DNA of 64,000 bases from Lates calcarifer (lineage: Eukaryota > Chordata > Actinopteri > Centropomidae), in assembly GCF_001640805.2 (NCBI RefSeq), contig NC_066852.1, positions 14,472,194-14,536,193 of the forward strand, read 5' to 3'. How positions within the stretch are numbered: position 1 is the first letter of the stretch; each line of letters starts with the position of its first letter. Below, one piece after another: positions 11,291 to 22,740 of this stretch. The notes beneath the pieces were generated by a model. That model was not told where the DNA came from. It worked only from the letters and a program-made list of their open reading frames with translations, and did no database searches. A program made the translations under genes and the position numbers.

Positions 11291-13590
11291 ATTAGGTATT
11301 GTGGACTCACCAAACTACATTATTACCCCATGAAATGTGTTATCTGCGTCTGAACTCTTATTTTCTTTCTAGGTTTTTGTAAATATGTATTTGAAGAAAT
11401 CCAAAGATTCAAGAATTGAACCACCAATTATTATTATATTATAAAGTAGCAGTTTTAAATTCAATCATATTTTAAACAAATGATTTACAGATATATTAGT
11501 GCATTAAAGTGCTACAGTGATGGGACCACCAAAATGATCAGAGTTTTATTTAAATCTGAAGCCTGTAGAGTTTCTACTGTTTTGCGGTGATTATGTTGTA
11601 TTTTTGAGTTTTTATTTTTCAGGTGTAGATATTTACAGAAACTACATTTGGATTTGTTAAAGACAGTGTGGTACAAGGAGTTGGAAAAGGCAGGCTACTC
11701 ATGAAGTTGCTATTGCTGCTTTAGCTCATATATTAACTCAAAAGACCAAGGTTTAGTAACTAAATGTGATGGAAACTGCCGTTGCTCAACATTATCCATT
11801 TTAACCTCCACTTCCACAGTCCAGTCTGGCCTCACATATTAGTATTTGTGCATATGCAGTAGCCAGTAGTTGCCAGGAATGTCATTGCACTGCATGGCTA
11901 CACAACCAAGAAGTTAATATGAGATTCCTTAAGATACTGTATCACAAGTTCTAGTCGAACGATACTGACAGCAAATCTTTACACAGTCACTTGTTAATGA
12001 TGCCACAGCGTGTTACTGATTGCAGTCTCTGGAGGTGAGCGGGGCTAAGATTACAGTCTCTGTGAGGAGCCTGTGGCAATGTCTCCGCTGATGAGCAAGA
12101 CTGAAGCTCAGACAATGTCATAACCATGTATGAATCAAGCCTGATTTACATGTTGAGTAACGATAAATTAATATGCAAGTTTTCATGGGACTGTTGCAAA
12201 CATCAATCTGTTGGAGAGTGCAGTGGTTTGTGAGTGTCCTCTGTACAGGCCAGAGTGGAGTCTTTTATGGATACCTCAAAGGTCAAAGCTCTTTTAAAGT
12301 TGGCACCTGGTAAAATGAATATACCAGAATATGCAACCCTTAGGAGAACTTATGGCCTATGTTAAAATACAACTGCACTAAACAATGAGTCTTCCAGCTG
12401 ATATATGAGTATCAGTTTTCTTTTTGCAGAGGCATTAAAAGGAACAGATTTAAAGTGACAGTTTAATATTTTGGGTACAGGAGACAGGTCCCCTTTGCCA
12501 CGCCCCAATAACTTAACAGGGGGAATCACTTAGATCATACAACATTAACAAAATCTGTTTACCTGTGTGGATTAAACAAACAACATGTAACATGTTAATT
12601 AGTGAGCTTTAGAGGTATGGGTAGGTGGATTTTGGTACCATTGTATAGAGCCAGGCTCGCTGTCTCCTTCTGTCTCTAATCTTAGTGCTAAGCTTAGCTA
12701 AGCTAACTGACAGATATGAAAATGGGATCCATCTACTCTGCAAACTGTTTGCCAGAAACTGAACAAGCATACCTCTCAAAATGTCAAGCCACTGCTTTAA
12801 AGGATCTGTGGAGAAACACCATCTATGTATGTATTTCATAAAATCATATGTGGTTCATTGTTTGCTGTTAACCAAAGTGAATCCTTTATTTATGAGCAGG
12901 CTGTGACTGTGAAGCCTGAGCTAGCTAGTTATCTGCTCCTGCACAGGGTGAACAGGTGGTTTATTTGACATGTCTTCATCCAGCCAGCATGTAGCAGCGC
13001 AGAGCATACAGCCCTTTCATTATCATCAAATTTGGCGACACAGATCAAAGGAAAGAAAAATAAACCAAAGAAAAAGAGCAGCTTTTCTGTCTTTGATGAT
13101 GAAAGCACACATCCACAGATGCGCTGTAGCCTAAATATAGCATTTAATCATCCTATTTCTAATTGTGGCATCTATTCAGACTATATACTGCAGGATGAGA
13201 ACATATATTTTGCCAGTGTCTTGACTGGAGCCCTTCTTACGCAGCATGTTTCTATATAAAGGAGACATACCTCTCCAGTATTTTTTCAGTTCAGCTTGTC
13301 ATTGGTTGCCTCATTTAAGCCCTGTTTCTTCTTAGATTTTCCAAAAACAAGACTAATGTTACAACTACCTGTGAATAGGTTTGAACTGCTAAATAGATTA
13401 CAGGAAGAAAGTGCCAGAAAATTGACATTAAATACAAAAACTGACTTTGAAGATAGTCCCTTCAGTATGAAGTAATAACAGGAAACAAAAAGGAATGGTT
13501 GAAACAGACCTGAACCAATAATCAAAACTGAGCAATAACTCCATTTACTTAATGGAATTACAGAATATTTTTGCTTGTGTAGCGTGCAAG
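11291..13590. other. Intergenic spacer between the two convergent SLC47A genes
   Basis: It is AT-rich with no supported gene. It contains the dispersed repeat copy at about 12600-12800. An 'acagtttaatattttggg' block at about 12458 resembles the outer end of the same repeat type. Confidence 0.6.
12600..12800 (+). repeat. Dispersed teleost repeat, second copy
   Basis: It shows 'tatagagccaggctcgctgt', 'gtgctaagcttagctaagct', 'gacagatatgaaaatggga' and 'gaacaagcatacctctcaaa', which parallels the copy at 7180-7340 block for block. Confidence 0.6.
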
Positions 13591-13610
13591 TGTAGCTAAT
13601 ACAGCTATAA

Positions 13611-13616
13611 TTTATT
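13611..13616 (-). promoter_or_regulatory. Candidate poly(A) signal of the minus-strand SLC47A gene
   Basis: tttatt on the + strand reads aataaa on the minus strand, 155 nt downstream of the stop codon at 13771-13773. This implies a short 3' UTR. Confidence 0.5.
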
Positions 13617-13770
13617 TCTACTCTATTAAATGGTCTGAAATTCTGTAAAAGTTGCTACCACCTGTAACAATATGTTATTACAAACTGCTACAGGTGGTGA
13701 GATGGTAAGCTGGTAATGTTGCAATACCCAAACTTCAGACAAACCATACGCATGTGGGTCTCAACAGTGG

Positions 13771-16655
13771 TCAATTGTCTAATTGGAACAGTCTAGTGAT
13801 TAGCTCGCTGATGGACACTCCAGCAGCGAGAATGACGAACATGAACAGCAGGGTGAAGCCGCGTCGGACCACCAGTTGCTTGACCGACAGAGCTGTGTTG
13901 TGTGAAGTCTGCTGACCTGCAACTTCCAGATTCCCCTCTGCTGGACTCAAAGAGTCGGACTGACCGGTCTTCATGTGGGTCTGTCTCTTACCATGCTCCG
14001 GGGCTGTGAGAGAGAGATTTAATGTACAGTTACTGTTGTCAGAGAGATGTCCATATGTAGCTGTATGTGTTTATGTTTACCCTCATTTTCTCTCCCAAAG
14101 ATGTTGTTTCTCTCTGTAATGACTCCTGCTCTTTCCATCGCCTGTTCAGAGATATTCAAAACAACTAAATCAGTTTTTTGAGTGTAATAAACTACAACAG
14201 CAATATCAGCTAATTAACTGAATGGCTTTATGTCTTTGAGTTACTCACCTCTTCAGTTGCATTCTTCCAGTTTAGTTTGCATAGGAAAACTATAAAGAAT
14301 GTCGACTGTATCAAAACAGAAATGAAAATTCCTGACCACATCCCTGCAACAGAGATGGAGAGAGGGTAGTTTTGTTTTTGAGAGGAAACAGGACTAGATT
14401 GTCACTTACTTTATAAATATTTTATTTGTCCTCACCTACTATGCCCAATTTGAGAGGGAACATCAAGGACACTCCAATGGGGAACCCAATGAGGTAGTAG
14501 CACACCAAGATGCACACGGCACCCATCTTTTGCTTCCCTGCTCCCCTGATAATACCTCCTGTCACACACTGTGGAGGTAGAACAAAGAGAATCTAAAGTC
14601 TATGCCAAAAACAGGCTAAAGTGACTTGTACAGCAAAGGTTCTCACCGCAAGGGCCTCAGTGACATGGAGGAATGCATATATCTTTATGACATCAGCCAC
14701 CCTTTGAATAATGTCTCTAAGAGCAAAATGCAAATATAGATTTGAAAATGAAATATAAAGTGAAAGTATAAAATGAAAAAACAGCATCCATCCTGTCTGA
14801 GGTAATGACAGTGCAAAAAGCAAAAATACCAAGATTACTTTGCTGGTTAATTCATGATGAATTACATATTGACATTACACAAGCCTGTTAGTTATTGTTT
14901 TTGAGCTAAGAATACACAAACTGACAAATGTTACACAAGTGTCAAAATCTGCACATACTTCTCTGTGGTGAATATGTAACCAATCACATCCTTAGACAAG
15001 CCAAGGCAGGCTCCAATGAAACATGAGGCGATAGCTGGATTGGGCATTAGAGACACAGCATGGTATTCAATACATAAACATTTTGGTACACTGTGATGCA
15101 GATATGTCAGGCTACATATGTGAGTCATACATGCCCAGATGAGGGAGACCTTGCTGGACAGCTTAGCTTGCTGTGTGTCCCCAGCACCGAGAGCATTTCC
15201 AACCCGAACACTGGCAGCGACAGCGAAACCCATTGGAAACTGTGGGACAGGACGAGGTAAACGAAAACAATCACTTCACAACAAAAGATTCTTGAGTAAA
15301 GTTCTTTAACATACATTGTGCTCAATCCAAAACACACCAGAAAAAGGCAAAGGGATATTTAGAGAGAAATCCTAATGACAAGAAAAAAACAGAAATATTA
15401 AGAAGTTACCATGTAGGCGATAGTAACCACTTCATGAAGTATGGACTGAGCTCCTAACTCAACGTCGCCGATGACGCCTGCCAGGAACCCCACGATCTCA
15501 TACAGCCACCACTCCAAACAAAACATCAGCATGCTGGGGACAGCCAGGTGGAAGAAAGAAGCCCACTCCTGCAGACAGTCTCTTGACCAACCTAGGAGAT
15601 TATTATTATAGGAGGAACCATGTATTCAGTGATATGTATTTATACCCTTTAAGAAGTGCTATATTACCAATTCATTGACAGAGGGCAAAATATTTCACTA
15701 GTCAATATCGATCTGTAATTCTTAATAATATTCTAAGAAGTTTCCCAAAAAGAATTATGGAATTTCATTATAGATAATATAGAGATGGTGTTTAATCTGT
15801 ACACATCCAGTTAATTCATTGTTAAGCTAGAGTCTATTTGTAAGTGCATCTGAACATGAAAGCTACAGGTGGGCATACGACTCAACACAGAGAATGGATA
15901 ATAAGAATTTACAGTGATAGACTAATTTTGAAGGCTAAGCTGCATTAGTTATAGTAAGGTGTACCTAATAAACTGGCAAACTGAATGTATGTTTATGTTC
16001 ATGAGGCAATATTATTTAAACGCAGCAATTATTAATTGCAGTGGAATTCCTCTGACTAAAGTAACTAATTTCATAATTTTGTCTCTGCTTTGGTGATAAT
16101 TAAAATCAAACTGCAACCTTCTATTTAGAAATTTTACAAGAAATTCATTAGGAGGTTATGGTCAAATAAACTTACCGTCCCATGTGTCTTTGTGCAGACC
16201 CCTGGCACAGATGTAAACAAACAAGAGCACAGCCAAGGAGTACTGTGAGATGGCATTGGCAGCTGCAGATCCACTTTAGTGGAGTCAAGAGGATTAAACA
16301 ATGAAAAAAAAAAAAGACAGAAAAACAAAGCCTACACTCGTTGCCAGTAACTCATACAAAGATGTCCTCAGGTAAATCCTCCACCTGACTGCTAAGATTG
16401 ATAATCAACATTATAGTCTAGCTTTAAAAGGTTACTTTGATTAATACTGATTTGCTTAAAATTAAAGTTACACTATTATTGGTTTATACTTACACAACCC
16501 CCATGTCTAGGAGATGGAGGAAGATGTAGTTGATTATTGCATTTAAAACATTCCCTATGGCTCCGGATATCACCTGTGGCCAGATGATCCCCTGTGGATC
16601 AAAACACATCAGTGCAAGTGCTGTTTGCTCCTGTCTCACAGTACATGTTCCTCTA

Positions 16656-16693
<38 letters not shown>

Positions 16694-18895
16694 CCTCGTA
16701 CCGACAAACTTTCATATCATTGTTTGGTTTTTACACCAGTGGTGTTACAGTCATTAAATGCACCTGATTCTGAAGATACCTCCCCTGCAGCTGGTACATG
16801 AAGGAAGCCTGCAGAAGCCAACACAAGGCAATGAATGGGATTAATTAGATCAATAATGCAACACAACAGCCATTCAATACAGCATGCAGGGATGCAGATA
16901 CAAAAAGCATTTTGTAAAATCGTGGAGGAAGCTGAACTCACTGGCAGCGCTGGCATAAAAATCTTCACATACAGCTGGGAGAGTCTTTATGGCAAACAGA
17001 AAATCAGATATAAGTGCAAAAAGTATTCATAGGGGATAAATGGATTCATGAGTAATAGGTGTATATGCAGCATGTGATGTCAGTTAGTGCTGTTGTATTG
17101 GCTGTACTGGCTGTGATGCCAGGGTTCACCTGGCAACATCTGGGTTCTGCCTGGCAGCCAGCAAAATGGGCTGAGTGTTTATGAGGATGGCCCAGCAGGG
17201 GAAACAGGATAAGAGCAGAATCAAAACTCCCCTCTGAAGTATCACCCCGACATGTTTTAGATTACCGCTCCCATAAGTCTGCAAGACAGGGATCAGAAAA
17301 ACAGGCTCTTCTTTATGTGCAAGAAAAAGGGCAAAGTGGACACAGGAAGAAACAAATCTGAAACAGCACACTGTGAACACAGCAGCAACTGGTCAGGACT
17401 GACCTGGTTATATAAAAAAGACGAATGGTAATACCTGAGATATGAGAGTATCACATGCTGATGCCAAACCAGAGCCAACAGAAATACCTGTGACATTGAT
17501 TACCTGTATTGAAATGAAATATTATTAAACAACAGTCCAGAAAAAAAAATGAAACAGATTCAGACTGGGACAGATAAATGTCTGCATAAAATAAATGGTG
17601 TGAACAAGAGCGAGCAGTGATCCTTGACAGCGAAATGCCAATAAAAGCAGGAACAAGACTCTAGTGAGATCCCTCACCGCTATTGCTAATGCCACCCCTG
17701 CCAGCTCTGTTTTCCCCAAGTGACCGCAGAACACCATGCTGACGAAGCCGATCAAGAAGCTCATCAACTGTGAAATGAACTGAAAAACAAAATCACGCTC
17801 CCTGCTTTTCATAACTATAAAAACATAAATGAACTTCGACAAACATGAATGAAACTTTAAGCTCCGAATGCAACACAAGCAGCAGCTGATTAAGTTATTA
17901 CTCATAAAAAAACAAAAGATTGTTTCAAAAGGCCCTGAGGTAAGAAAAAGTTCTTATTTGCTCTGGCAGCTGACATGTGTTATGCTTGTTTTTTTTTTTT
18001 TTTTTCTCCTTTGTATTTCTAAACGTCTTTACTACTTCTCCTTTCTTCTTTGGAAAATAGTTCTGGTGATTGCTGGTGTAGGTTTTTGACAGGCTTTGGC
18101 ATCAAAAGGTTTGCACAAAAGGAAACTAAATGTCCTCGTCTATCAAGCTCCGGGTTTGTGCGATGAATAGAACTCAGGGAAAAGTGGATACAGGTTGGGC
18201 TCTCCAAACTGTTTGTCCTCCACAGAGAGTTGGAATTTTCTGTTGAGTGGACACTTACACATGCACCTTATTTCTATGGCATATTGAAAACATTGTTTGA
18301 AAAATATCTTAGCTTATCTCAATATCAATATTGAGCTGATATCTGCGTGTGAATATGACAGTATAAGAGAGAACCTTTACAGGATTTGGAGGTTACTTTT
18401 AACTTATTTAGGAGTTGATTTAATTAATTCAGATATAGTTTAAATTCATTTCTATAATGTGGAAGATCCTCTAGGATATCTTTAAATATTATAATGTCAG
18501 ACAAATACAGTGACGCATCTAAGGCATTTCAATCGTGGCCACACTTTAATCAGCTATTTGTCTAATTTTTCCCAATGGTTTGTAGTTATTAATCTGTTGA
18601 TTGATGTTATAATAAAGCAAGTGGCAAACATAATCCTTGTGTTCAAAGTGAAGTAGCAATTTACGCCTTTTCAAATTAAAAAATTAGACTCTAAACAAAG
18701 TCTTACCACAGGTCCTGCCAGTTTTAAAAGCTGAACTGTTTCATTCTTGTAGTCCACAGGTATCCAGTGCTTCACACTTCTCAGGCAGAAGCCGCAGCAT
18801 GAGTCAACACTGCCGGCAGCAGGAGAAGGTGATTGGTCTGTTTTGGACTGTCCATTCACTCCCTTACATGCGATTACTAGAGCTAAATCTTCCAT
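13771..18895 (-). CDS. slc47a1: SLC47A (MATE) family H+/organic cation antiporter, complete, 16 coding exons, 583 aa
   Basis: This is a multidrug and toxin extrusion transporter. Coding exons in transcription order: 18707-18895, 17678-17779, 17435-17503, 17130-17278, 16942-16984, 16764-16808, 16494-16591, 16176-16273, 15410-15591, 15131-15239, 14959-15034, 14647-14716, 14436-14568, 14249-14343, 14081-14141 and 13771-14003. All junctions are GT-AG and in phase; the total is 1752 nt, against 570 residues in human SLC47A1. Landmarks: VFCGHLGK (Cys81, equivalent to human Cys63), Cys145 (human Cys127), [23 protein letters not shown] (Glu290 and Glu295), Glu317, [23 protein letters not shown] (Glu407, human Glu389), KLNWKN, and a C-terminal helix after QLVVRRG. 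All four glutamates mapped in human MATE1 are kept. The ATG at 18893-18895 begins the only long upstream frame. It is convergent with the + paralog. The family is certain; the subfamily name is tentative. Confidence 0.96.
15410..15591 (-). other. Single 182-nt exon with the paired-glutamate helix
   Basis: It encodes [15 protein letters not shown].. through the LEWWLYE helix to the next helix ending ..TIAYM, without interruption. It corresponds exactly to exons 6209-6322 plus 6952-7019 (114 + 68 nt) of the + gene. Relative to human SLC47A1 it lacks one residue in the SFxxLA segment. Confidence 0.9.
16659..16691. repeat. (CA)n microsatellite
   Basis: Pure CA run of about 33 nt in the intron between exons 16494-16591 and 16764-16808 of the minus gene. 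Confidence 0.95.
18707..18895 (-). other. First coding exon of the minus SLC47A gene
   Basis: 63 codons from ATG (18893-18895) to the donor gtaagac. The N-terminal part ([16 protein letters not shown]..) is hydrophilic and not family-conserved. The last part, ..[12 protein letters not shown], matches the start of the first helix in SLC47A proteins and joins in frame to [12 protein letters not shown] in the next exon. Confidence 0.88.
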
Positions 18896-19200
18896 ACTGA
18901 AGCACAGTCAGCTTCCAAATATTCAAATTTCAGCTCCGCAAGCTAAATCATACCAGTATAAATCTCTCCTGTACATAATTTTCTCATGTGCATAAACACA
19001 CACAAATGACCTTTAAGTAGCTACAGGGCTGAGAGGGAGGCGGCTGCAGGAGCAGCGTGACAGACACGCTCCTCAGCAGTCCTGTTTTTTTTAATAGTTG
19101 GACCATGGTTTATGATAGGTTTACAGTTTTACAGTCCTCGTCTGACAACATGGACCCGCCTTTGTTGTCAGATTTTCACCGTTAAATTAACGTGACAGAC
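18896..19200 (-). promoter_or_regulatory. 5' flank/5' UTR and probable promoter of the minus SLC47A gene
   Basis: This region lies immediately upstream of the ATG. I see no clear TATA box at a typical distance. An AAAGGTCA nuclear-receptor half-site (tgaccttt on +) is at 19007-19014, about 112 nt upstream of the ATG. A GC-richer patch follows (19030-19080). The transcription start was not determined. Confidence 0.35.
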
Positions 19201-20820
19201 CAAACCATCTTCTGCATCAGAGAGAGGGAAAGTTAAATTGCTTTAATTGCAGGCAGGTTAATAAAAAGCAATTGAAGATTATCATAGGACTGTAGTTACA
19301 TGTGAAAGAAATTTTTAACTACATCTATCAAGTCTGTCAATGTTAGCTGCATAACAATGTTTATCAGCAATTAAAGCCATGAGCCAGAAATACTTTGCTG
19401 ACATTAATTCTTGCAAATTCCCACCTTCCCAAAGTACTATTTCACATAATTAATACATCCTGCTGCTATGACGTACCTGTATCTACGTCCACCTTTTCAA
19501 TTTGGTATCACTCTGTATAAACTGTGCTCTACAAATAAACTTGACCTGACTTGACACTGTCACCACAGTTAAAGATGGCAGTGCAGGTAAATGACACATT
19601 GTCTTTGCTACCAGTCACAACTAAAAAGAGATGGTAAAAGCTGAGTAAAAATACAGAGTCAGGTGATAATTCTCTCTGTGTTTGTCACTATAAAGAATCG
19701 CATTCATACTACTCATAGTCATCAGACTCATTATTTGATCAAAAATCAAAGCATCTTTTAATAAAGAAATAACACAGAAGGAATTAAAAGCTAATGATGG
19801 CAAGTTTCCTTTACCTTTAATATGACAACATTATGAAATTTGATGTTCACAGTTCACAAATGGCCCTCCATTGACGCCTGCCTCCATGTAAATAATGAAC
19901 TGTTAGAATAGAAGATGGAAAAAATGGTTAAAGCTACAGCACGCAACTTTTTTGTAATATTTCTTTAGCTGAAATATGCTCCAAAACATGCAGAGAAGTG
20001 CTTTCAAAGGCTTCTGTGACGCAGACTCTTCAAACAGGCTGCCAGCAGTGCAGAGATACTCCCTTAAAAAGTTTCTGAGCGTACCTCGCCCCTCTAACCA
20101 ACTCTAACCAATCAGAGAGGGCCAAAGACAGGGGTGGGAGCTCACGACTGTCAATCAGTATGTTGACACGCTTCTGGTCTACTACTCCTCTCACACTGAG
20201 GCCTCAAGCTAGAATTAGTTGCTGGAAGACGTCACTGTGGCTGAGTCACAGGCAAACAAGCTCCTGATTTCTGCATCATATTTGGATTTGATTATATTTA
20301 GATGACCATTAAAAGCCAAAGGCAGTATTTGGGATTCCCATCACCAGTACAAACTACACACTGACTGCTGGAAAAAAAAAGACTCCTGATGGAATATAAG
20401 AAACCATTTCATGAGTGCAGAGATACAGAAAGAAGTGACAATATATTTCCCATACTTTCCCTCACTGAGGTAAATCACTGAGCCTGTCACTGTAAAACAA
20501 CAAACATGCTTGTATCCTGTCACCTCATCGTGTAAGATGTTATGTTCCTCCTACCATAGTGACACCTCTCAGCATGGTGTTCCTCTCTCTGGCTGTGGCT
20601 GTGAGAGCCTCCCATTGGGTGGTGCTGTTTTGCTCTAGTTGAAACTCGAACGCTTAAAATTTTTTGACACATCAGGCTGCCTCACTGAACTTTGAATGGA
20701 TTTCTAATCATTTAATCAAACGATATAAACATTTGTTTCTCCTTCAGCTGATGCAAGTCATTAAACACAGTCGAGGCAACCCCGCGACACACCGTTGAAC
20801 ATACTGTCAAACACTCAGTT
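19201..20820. other. Intergenic, no gene seen
   Basis: AT-rich DNA with a retroelement-tail-like motif at 19501-19555 and a possible dispersed repeat at about 19925-20270 (it starts 'ttaaagctacagcacgcaac' and contains 'aaccaatcagagagggcc'). No coding exon is supported. Confidence 0.5.
19501..19555 (+). repeat. Retroelement 3'-tail-like fragment
   Basis: 'gtgctctacaaataaacttg' followed by acctgacttgac resembles the 3' end of fish non-LTR elements (..gtgctatacaaataaacttgccttg..), which also occurs at 39647-39753. Confidence 0.45.
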
Positions 20821-22740
20821 AATTTTTTTTTTTTGCAGTTTCACCTGTTTTCACTGCATCTGGGAGGGGGGTGGGATTAAATGGAGAAGAGAAGAACAGA
20901 AAGGAGAAAGGGAAATTAGCTGAGGCCAACGGCAGAGGAAGGGGGTGACACCTAGTGTAGGCTCTCATTCATTTTCCTGGTTCAGTGATGCAGCAAGGCC
21001 CACCGGGTCCACCCACCCACCAAATTGTATTCCTCCGGCTCCCCCGTCCTAACCACACGCGCAGAATCACACACACACACACACATACGTAAATATGTTC
21101 CACCAACCAGCGGGGCTGGCGTCCGCCGTGACGTCACACTGCAGTTCTTCTTGGGCTCCACTGGATGACAGTGGCAAGTCACCGCTTACACATGATGAGC
21201 CGTCATTCTTAATGGCGACCGCTCAGAGTGTGTGTACGTGAGTGCATTTGTATATGTGTTTGTGTTTGTGTGCAGCATGTGCGCGATTGGGTGGGGTTTT
21301 GTAGCGCCGGATGGGTAGTGATGGGGTATTGAGGAGGTGGAGAGGGTTTATTGGAGGGGGTAGGTGGGTTGATGGAGGTGTAGGAGGCGGGGGCGGGCAG
21401 TAAAATTGCAAATGAGAGGAAATTGTTTTGAGTCACAGCAGATTTGGTGGAGTGAGATAAGGGCTGATGACGGTGGTGGTGGTGTGATTAGGATTAGGGG
21501 GGGGGGTTTGGGGAGAGTAGAAGGTAGTGAAGTTGGGGGTGGGGGGTGAGTGTGTGCACTGAAGAAGGTTTTGGGAGGGGTGAGAGTATTTGCACACACA
21601 GTGTGTGTTGGGGGTGTAGCATTTATCTGTGTGTGTGTGTGTGTGTGTGTTTGTGTGTAGGTTGTGAAATTTTTCCTGACTATGAGAGAGGGGAATTGAG
21701 AGAAAGATGAGGAGATGGGTGGTTTAGATAATGGTGGCCAGAGAGAGTGGATGAGGGCAGAGCGTGTCACACAGAAAGATAGAGTGCGATGAAACAAGAA
21801 AGAGTGGATGAGACAAAAGAAGTGAACATTTGATAGAGAAGCAAAAAAAAAAGGGGGGGGATGAGAGGATGGATGGTGGTGGCGGTGGTGGTGGGGGGAC
21901 GCTGAACGAGTGCCAGAGTGATTTTTTCGACGTGTTTCTCTTTCCCCTCCTTCTGTTGGTTCCGTTTGTGGTGGGTTAGCTTTTGGCGGCGAGAGCTTTA
22001 GGGGTTTTGGAGGGAACAATGACGCAGAGGGACCCGTCGCGTCTGCTCCAGCTGATAATGATGATGCCTGAAAATGATAACAATAATAAGCAGCTTCTCG
22101 TGGAACCCTAAAACCGCTGGCACGTGATACGTACGTCAGAGATTATCACACATGACACACTGCACTGGACACACAGACATGGCTATCTCACGTTGGCAGT
22201 GTGTGTGAGGGTGGTCAGGGCGAGACACAAAGAGAGACAGAGGTTTGGAAACGGAGAGAAAAAAGGGGGAGCGGCGACGAAAACGGAGTCCGTCACCTGC
22301 ATGCACTTCATACGTTCGCATGCGGGATATGGAACGTATGAGATGTGTGCTGAAAGTCAAAAACAAAATTAATGCATTTGTAGCTGCCCCAATTGTATGT
22401 GGGCAATCTTGTGTAATTTTGCTTTTATCACCGCAGATAGAAAAAAAAAAAAAAAAAAATCAAAGGCAGCCACTCAGAGAAAGCTGAACCCTACTGAGAA
22501 GCATTATTTTGAAATGTGGTAAAACCTGAATGAGATGGTGGAAGAGGAGGGGGCGAGTTGGCGCCAGTGGGTGGGTGGTGGTTAGGTGGGTGGGTTGTGG
22601 GTTGTCTAACATATTCTTGACCACATTTCCAGTTGACAATCTACACAATGTCAAGCTCTCCATTTGAATTTTCGACTTTGTCAGAGGAACAAATAATTGA
22701 AGCGTGGACTCATCTCACGAAAAAAAAAAGACGATATAGA
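20821..22740. repeat. Low-complexity, G-rich (+ strand) zone with CA/GT runs
   Basis: It includes (CA)n at 21068-21085, a long G/GT-rich tract at about 21230-22010 with G-runs at about 21496-21550, (GT)n at 21628-21650, and an A-run near 22441. A long open frame on the minus strand (21348-22019) reads as P/H/T/S-rich low complexity and is not called a gene. A TGACGTCA (CRE-type) site is at 21129-21136. Confidence 0.6.

Noticed and set aside
19181..19193. Palindrome cgttaaattaacg as an HNF1 site
   Set aside because: The half-sites are spaced one base apart instead of three, so it does not fit the HNF1 consensus.
21348..22019. 223-codon minus-strand frame as a gene
   Set aside because: Composition is explained by the G/GT-rich opposite strand; low complexity and no recognisable domain.
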